A DNA stretch of 18,858 nucleotides from JANNGC01 sp043758205 (lineage in GTDB: Bacteria; Verrucomicrobiota; Verrucomicrobiia; Limisphaerales; SIBH01). How positions within the stretch are numbered: the first letter of the stretch is position 1; every line of letters begins with the position of its first letter. The DNA lies in NCBI GenBank assembly GCA_043758205.1, contig JAYVNY010000077.1:1-18858 (forward strand), in the 5' to 3' direction. A program made the position numbers and the translations under genes. The notes under the pieces were generated by a model. The model was not told the DNA's origin and did not search any database. It was given only the letters and a program-made list of their open reading frames with translations. Below are positions 14,442 to 18,858 of the stretch, one piece after another.

Positions 14442-16499
14442 ATGCTCGTTTTCGATCAGCTCAACCGCGCCGACCGGCCCCTCCGCCTGGTCTCCTGGGT
14501 GATCACGGCTGGGCTGGCCGTGCTGCTCGGCGGCCTGTGGTGGGTGCAAGTCGTGCGCTCGCGTCAGTTCGAAGAGGCGCAGCTCAATCAGTCCTACTGC
14601 ACCGTGCGCGTGTCCGCGCCGCGCGGGAAAATCATGGACCGCAACGGCGCGGTGCTCGCGGAGAACAGGCCGGTTTACAGCATCAGCGTTTATCTCGGCG
14701 ACAAGGCGTGGATTCGTGCGGTGGACGCGGAGCGCGCCCGTCTGCTTAACGCCGCGCGCCTGGCCGGAGCCACCAGGCGCAAGCCGACGTTCGTGGAGCG
14801 CGGCCTCTCGCTGTTCGGATACAAGCCTGCGCTCATTCAGTATTCTCCCGTCACCCGCGCTCTGGCCACGGGCTTCCGCCGCGAAGCGCGTTACTCCGTG
14901 ACCAGCAACATTGTCGCGCAACTGTCCGCGATCATCGCGCAGCCGTTGGCGTTGAACAAAACCAACTTTCAAAGCCACTACGATCGCAGCCTGGTTCTGC
15001 CATTGCCCATTTACTCAGGACTCACGCCGGCGCAGGTCGCGCGTTTGCAGGAACGCGGGCTGAACCTGCCGGGCGTGGCGATGGAGATTCAACCGACGCG
15101 CGTTTATCCGCGTGGCACGCTCGCGGCCCACGTCATCGGCTACATGCGCCAGAGCGATGAATCGTCCGAGGGTGAACTGGCCTACTACGATTACCGTCTG
15201 CCGGACTATCGCGGCTTCTCCGGTTTGGAATACTCGCTCGACAGCGTGCTGCGCGGAAGGGCGGGCGGCAAATCCGTGCAGATCAACAACCTCGGCTACC
15301 GACAGAATGAAACGATCATTTCGCCCATCGAGGCGGGCCACAATTTAACGCTGACCATTGATGCGGAAATTCAACGCGTGGCGGAGTACGAACTCGGCCG
15401 CGCTGTTTTGCCCAACGGCGGAACTGTGCGCGGCGCGGCCGTGGTGCTCGATGTCCGTTCGGGAGAAATCATCGCGATGGCTTCCGCGCCCACCTTCGAT
15501 CCGGGCAATTGGATTCCCGGCATCACGCGCGAAAACTTCCGCGCCTATCACGACACCAACACCACGCCCATGTTGAACCGCGCGGTCTTCGGCGGGGCCG
15601 CGCCCGGCTCCACTTTCAAAACCATCGTCGCGCTTGCGGGACTCGAAGCCGGCACGCTCAAGACCAATCAGATCGTTCACGTCGCGCCCAACCCGCGCGA
15701 TGCGGCGCACGGGATTTACTACGTCGGGCAGCAGGCGTTTCGCGACACCGCCCAGCCGGGCGATTACGATTTCAAACGCGCCTTCAAGCGTTCGAGCAAC
15801 TCCTACTTCATCGAGCAGGGTCTGCTCGTGGGACGTGACGCGATTGTCCGCATGGCCGGGCTGCTGCACTTCGGCGAGCGCACGGGGATTCCGCTCGCGC
15901 AGGACAGCCGCGGCATTCTGCCCACGCGCGAGTGGTTGCAGGAGAGACGCCTGCCGTGGCGCGACGGCGACACCGGCAACCTCTCCATCGGCCAGGGCTA
16001 CGTCACGGTCACGCCGCTGCAACTGACCGTCGCGATGGCGGCCATCGCGAACGGCGGGCGGGTCTTGTGGCCGCAACTGATCATCGCCACCAATGCTCAG
16101 GATGAAGTCGCCGATGCTGCGCCGCGTGGCGGGGTGCGTCCGCTGCTGCGCGAGCAACTGCCCGTGAGTCCGGCCACGCTGGCGGCCGTGCAAGGCGCCA
16201 TGCTCGCGGACACCGAAGACGGCGACGGCTCCGGTCGCAACGCCCGAGTGGAAGGCTTCCGCGTCTGCGCCAAAACCGGCACCGCGCAGTTGGAGCGTGG
16301 CACGGTGGTTTACGATCACATTACCTGGTTCGCCTCCTACGCGCCTTACGAAGACCCGCGCTACGCCGTGGTCGTGATGGTGCAGAGCGGCAAGTCCGGC
16401 GGCGAAACTTGCGCGCCCGTGGCGAAGGGAATTTACGAGGCGCTGAAGAAGCGCGAACAAAAACTCGCGGCTGGAAAAATCGCGATGGCGAAGAACTGA
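14442..16499 (+). CDS. mrdA: Penicillin-binding protein 2 (elongasome transpeptidase)
   Basis: Class B penicillin-binding protein that cross-links new peptidoglycan during elongation, working with RodA. The 685-residue product has a cytoplasmic leader, one membrane anchor (about 17-37), the dimerisation domain beginning SAPRGKIMDRNGAVLAENRP (58-77), and a C-terminal transpeptidase domain. All three active-site motifs are intact: S390-T-F-K393 within APGSTFKTIVAL, S451-S-N453 and K611-T-G613. It is somewhat longer than the E. coli protein (633 residues); the extra length lies partly in the region at about 92-180. It is flanked by mreD and rodA, the usual company. The ATG at 14442 is set by the normal leader (MLVFDQLNRADRPLRL) and lies 3 nt past the heptamer repeat. 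Confidence 0.96.
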   Translation: MLVFDQLNRADRPLRLVSWVITAGLAVLLGGLWWVQVVRSRQFEEAQLNQSYCTVRVSAPRGKIMDRNGAVLAENRPVYSISVYLGDKAWIRAVDAERARLLNAARLAGATRRKPTFVERGLSLFGYKPALIQYSPVTRALATGFRREARYSVTSNIVAQLSAIIAQPLALNKTNFQSHYDRSLVLPLPIYSGLTPAQVARLQERGLNLPGVAMEIQPTRVYPRGTLAAHVIGYMRQSDESSEGELAYYDYRLPDYRGFSGLEYSLDSVLRGRAGGKSVQINNLGYRQNETIISPIEAGHNLTLTIDAEIQRVAEYELGRAVLPNGGTVRGAAVVLDVRSGEIIAMASAPTFDPGNWIPGITRENFRAYHDTNTTPMLNRAVFGGAAPGSTFKTIVALAGLEAGTLKTNQIVHVAPNPRDAAHGIYYVGQQAFRDTAQPGDYDFKRAFKRSSNSYFIEQGLLVGRDAIVRMAGLLHFGERTGIPLAQDSRGILPTREWLQERRLPWRDGDTGNLSIGQGYVTVTPLQLTVAMAAIANGGRVLWPQLIIATNAQDEVADAAPRGGVRPLLREQLPVSPATLAAVQGAMLADTEDGDGSGRNARVEGFRVCAKTGTAQLERGTVVYDHITWFASYAPYEDPRYAVVVMVQSGKSGGETCAPVAKGIYEALKKREQKLAAGKIAMAKN

Positions 16500-16507
16500 A
16501 CTGAAAT

Positions 16508-16804
16508 GAAAGCAGAAAGCAGAAAGCAGAAATTCGGACGCCGCGCCTCGGGGCGGGCGGAGCGGGTTTCATTTTCACCGCGTTCTCCCTCACCCCGGCC
16601 CTCTCCCGCTGGGAGAGGGAGAATGGCATCCAGCCTTACTGCCATCGAACGCGCTCGAATCGAGCCACGCTGCATGACTGTCCCCCTCTCCCAGCGGGAG
16701 AGGGCCGGGGTGAGGGAGAACGCATCACCCAACACGACCAAGTCACTTCCACCAACACGCGCCCACGCGCGCGTTTCCATTTCTGCTTTTTGCTTTCTGC
16801 TTTT
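16508..16804. repeat. Heptamer inverted repeat (GAAAGCA) bounding the mrdA-rodA junction
   Basis: Outer arms at 16508-16533 and 16779-16804 match at 24 of 26 positions. The left arm has three GAAAGCA units plus GAAAT. The right arm has the complementary TGCTTTT, TGCTTTC and TGCTTTT units. It begins 8 nt after the mrdA stop and ends 4 nt before the rodA ATG. A second inverted repeat is nested inside it, and the 309-bp spacer holds no gene. Confidence 0.9.
16580..16723. repeat. Perfect 40-bp inverted repeat nested in the mrdA-rodA spacer
   Basis: Arms 16580-16619 and 16684-16723 are exact reverse complements over all 40 bp, with a 64-nt loop. Each arm contains its own hairpin of CCCTCTCCC with GGGAGAGGG, so the element has the paired-hairpin architecture of REP/BIME elements. 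The core words CTCACCCCGGCCCTCTCCC and their complement resemble repeats I associate with many GC-rich bacteria, which is recall and not a search result. Confidence 0.93.
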
Positions 16805-16808
16805 TCCC

Positions 16809-18017
16809 ATGTTCACCATCGGACAAACTGAACGCCAGCCGCGCATCGAGTGGCTCCAACTGCTCGCGATGCTCGGGCTGATGATCGTGAGCGTGCTGTT
16901 CATCTACAGCGCGACGGAAGCGCGCGCGACCGGCTCGATCGCGTGGCACAAGGAGCTGTTCATCCGCCAAATGTTCTGGTGCGTCTCCGGCGTGAGCGCG
17001 GCCATCGTGGTCTGTTTCCTCGACTACCGCTCGCTCTCGCGCTGGTCCATGATCGGTTACTGGCTCATGATTGTGCTGCTCATCGCGGTCCTGATTCCCG
17101 GCCTCGGCACCATGCGCGGCGGCGCGCGGCGCTGGTTCGACTTTGGCGTGTTTCTGTTTCAACCGTCCGAGTTCGCCAAGCTCGCGTTCATTTTCGCGTT
17201 CGGAAATTTCCTCAGCCGCCCCATCGAAGAACTCCGCGCGCCATCCATTTTCTTCAAGGCTCTGGGACTCATCGGCCTGCCGTTCGTGCTGGTCCTGAAA
17301 GAACCCGACCTCGGCTCGGCGCTGATTTTCATTCCCACCGGCCTGCTGATGATGCTGGTGGCGGGCGTGCCGCGCCGGTTTCTCGTGCGCTCCATTTCCA
17401 TCGTGAGCGTGCTCGCGGCGCTGTTCCTGGTGGACGTTCTTTTCGCGCCGCCGGGTTGGTGGTCCATCAAGTTGGAAGAGTATCAACGGCAGCGGCTGCT
17501 GGTTTATTTCGGAAAAGATTTCGCGCCCGCCAACGCCACGCCCGCCGAAAAAAAGAAGGCGCACGATCTGCAAAAGGACAAGTCGCACCAGTCGCGCCAA
17601 GCTTTGATCTCCGTGGGTAGCGGTGGGTTGACAGGCAAGGGCTGGTGCGAGGGACAGCAATTGTCGCTGGGCTTTCTGCCGCCGGGCGCGGCGCACACCG
17701 ACTTCATTTTCTCCGTCATCGCCGAGGAGAAGGGCTTCATGGGCAGCGTGATCGTGATCGGGCTTTATTCCGTGCTGTTGTTCACCGGCATCCGCGTGGC
17801 CGGCCAGGCGCGCGACCGCCTGGGCAAGCTGCTGGCCGTGGGCGTGGTCACGATGCTCTTCAGCCACATCTTCATCAACATCGGCATGAACATCCGGCTG
17901 ATGCCGGTGACGGGCGTGCCGTTGCCGCTGTTGAGTTACGGCGGCTCCTCCGTGCTTTGTTCCCTGCTCGCCATTGGCATCCTGCAAAACATTTACCTGT
18001 ATCGAAGATCTTACTGA
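16809..18017 (+). CDS. rodA: Rod-shape-determining SEDS glycosyltransferase RodA
   Basis: RodA is the SEDS-family peptidoglycan polymerase that extends glycan strands from lipid II together with PBP2. The 402-residue product has about ten membrane segments and the family landmarks: GGARRWFDFGVFLFQPSEFAK at 104-124, KEPDLGSAL at 164-172, the catalytic-aspartate loop HTDFIFSVIAEEKGF at 296-310 (Asp298), and MPVTGVPLPLLSYGGSS at 365-381. The periplasmic loop at about 235-262 is lysine-rich (TPAEKKKAHDLQKDKSH) and lacks the usual DPLGAGY-like motif before QSRQALISVGSGGLTGKG. The frame is open upstream to 16506, but those 101 residues are only translated repeat; the ATG at 16809 starts the normal leader. 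Confidence 0.95.
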   Translation: MFTIGQTERQPRIEWLQLLAMLGLMIVSVLFIYSATEARATGSIAWHKELFIRQMFWCVSGVSAAIVVCFLDYRSLSRWSMIGYWLMIVLLIAVLIPGLGTMRGGARRWFDFGVFLFQPSEFAKLAFIFAFGNFLSRPIEELRAPSIFFKALGLIGLPFVLVLKEPDLGSALIFIPTGLLMMLVAGVPRRFLVRSISIVSVLAALFLVDVLFAPPGWWSIKLEEYQRQRLLVYFGKDFAPANATPAEKKKAHDLQKDKSHQSRQALISVGSGGLTGKGWCEGQQLSLGFLPPGAAHTDFIFSVIAEEKGFMGSVIVIGLYSVLLFTGIRVAGQARDRLGKLLAVGVVTMLFSHIFINIGMNIRLMPVTGVPLPLLSYGGSSVLCSLLAIGILQNIYLYRRSY

Positions 18018-18030
18018 AAAATAGAAAATT

Positions 18031-18858
18031 ATGAGTGAAGGAAAAAACTTTGGACGTCGGCGTCGGGGCGGAATGCGTTTCCGCCCCAACCCGAACGCAC
18101 CAGCCAAAAAAGTTGTCATCGAGGCCAAGCCCGATTCCACCCTGGAAACGCTCGGCCAGAACCAGCGCGTCTTCGACAAGTCGCGCGGCGGCGAAATCGA
18201 GCGCGCGGAAAATGTCGCCGCCGGTCTCCCGCCCGAGGGCGCGGTCGCCGCGCCGATTGAGGCCGGCAAGCGCGGCTACCGCGAGCCGCACCTCGACACT
18301 CCCGAGGAAGTGAAGGAAGACTTCCAGCCCGTGGAGATCGAGGAGCGTCCGAAAAATCTCTTTGAAGCGATCAAGATGACCGCGCAAAAGGTCATCAAGA
18401 GAGTCCAGCGCCTCATCCGCAAGGTCGAGCCGAGCAACAAGGAAGTCATCATTAACGCCGAGTCGTTGGAGACGCGCGTGGCCGTGACGGAGAAGGGGCG
18501 GCTCGAAGAATTCACCATCGAGCGCAACACGGAAGAGCGCCTCGTCGGCAGCATTTACAAAGGGCGCGTGCGGAATCTGGAAGATGGATTGAAGGCCGCC
18601 TTCGTGGACATCGGCTTCGAGAAGAACGCCTTTCTCCACTACTGGGACATTGTGCCGAACCAGTTCGACAGCGGCGTGGAAATCGTCGAGCGCGAGCCGC
18701 GGCGCGGCCGTCCGGAGAAACCGAAGATCACGCAGAAGGACATCCCGCGCGTGTATCCGCCGGGCAGCGACATCATCATCCAGGTGACGAAGGGGCCGAT
18801 TGGCACCAAGGGGCCGCGCGTCACGACGAACTTGGTTTTGCCCGGACGTTATCTCGTG
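18031..18858 (+). CDS. Ribonuclease E/G (5' part, cut by the window edge)
   Basis: The first 276 codons of an RNase E/G family endoribonuclease, continuing beyond the window. Residues 137-207 match the start of the family core: KEVIINAESLETRVAV, then the S1 domain with GSIYKGRVRNLEDGLKAAFV and DIGFEKNAFLHYWDI. TKGPIGTKGPRVTTNLVLPG at 253-272 corresponds to the family's K.PIGTKGARLTT. Catalytic residues lie beyond the window. Unlike the E. coli enzymes, which begin almost directly at the core, this one has an N-terminal extension of about 135 residues: an arginine-rich head (GRRRRGGMRFRPNPN, 8-22), then a charged low-complexity stretch. About 35 extra residues (210-245) rich in Arg, Pro and Lys also interrupt the S1 region. 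It starts 13 nt after rodA, the only junction here without a repeat. Linkage of RNase G to mreBCD is known in E. coli. Confidence 0.92.
   Translation, partial: MSEGKNFGRRRRGGMRFRPNPNAPAKKVVIEAKPDSTLETLGQNQRVFDKSRGGEIERAENVAAGLPPEGAVAAPIEAGKRGYREPHLDTPEEVKEDFQPVEIEERPKNLFEAIKMTAQKVIKRVQRLIRKVEPSNKEVIINAESLETRVAVTEKGRLEEFTIERNTEERLVGSIYKGRVRNLEDGLKAAFVDIGFEKNAFLHYWDIVPNQFDSGVEIVEREPRRGRPEKPKITQKDIPRVYPPGSDIIIQVTKGPIGTKGPRVTTNLVLPGRYLV

Noticed and set aside
16580..16723. Insertion sequence or MITE with terminal inverted repeats
   Set aside because: No transposase and no clear target-site duplication flank the arms, and the interior has no coding character. It fits a REP-type element better.
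16506..16808. N-terminal extension of RodA by 101 residues
   Set aside because: The whole extension is translated palindromic repeat; the conserved RodA leader begins at the ATG at 16809.

Overview
The window looks like a chromosomal segment of a GC-rich member of Verrucomicrobiota, most likely the Pedosphaera/Limisphaera branch. This is inferred from gene content and style: a planctomycete/verrucomicrobial-type cytochrome domain (PSCyt1), a DUF3500 protein, a secreted phosphatase with a C-terminal beta-sandwich tail of a kind I associate with secreted verrucomicrobial proteins, very few Shine-Dalgarno sequences, and intergenic spacers filled with palindromic short-unit repeats. No 16S or other marker gene is present, so the assignment rests on protein character only.

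Layout. Positions 1-2473 (+) encode a very unusual protein: a one-haem PSCyt1 domain joined to a large predicted outer-membrane beta-barrel. Positions 2483-6631 (-) hold three exported proteins reading leftward: DUF3500, a TPR protein and a purple-acid-phosphatase-like metallophosphatase. From 6780 everything reads rightward: a DUF151 bifunctional-nuclease-family protein, the DNA polymerase III delta subunit (holA), a STAS-domain protein with a strong promoter very close to its start codon, and a lactate permease. A 346-bp spacer with no supported gene follows. Positions 11450-18858 are the cell-elongation (rod) cluster: mreB, mreC, mreD, PBP2 (mrdA), rodA, then the start of an RNase E/G gene cut by the window edge. 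MreB, MreC, MreD, PBP2 and RodA together form the elongasome: MreB filaments guide the SEDS polymerase RodA and the transpeptidase PBP2 through MreC/MreD. An RNase G gene next to mreBCD is also found in Escherichia coli.

The most striking feature is what lies between the rod genes. The mreC-mreD, mreD-mrdA and mrdA-rodA junctions are each filled, from 1-8 nt after the stop codon to 2-4 nt before the next start codon, by a long inverted repeat. Its arms are tandem heptamers, and the heptamer differs at each junction (GTCGAGA, CGAATGA, GAAAGCA). The mreB-mreC junction instead carries an octamer-based inverted repeat and a 27/28-matched hairpin ending 2 nt before the mreC start. The octamer family recurs upstream of holA. 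A fourth heptamer array (YTTGGAC) lies at the 5' end of the cytochrome-barrel gene and appears to encode part of its signal peptide. These elements would form long hairpins in the mRNA right at ribosome entry points, in an operon that ends with an RNase E/G gene.
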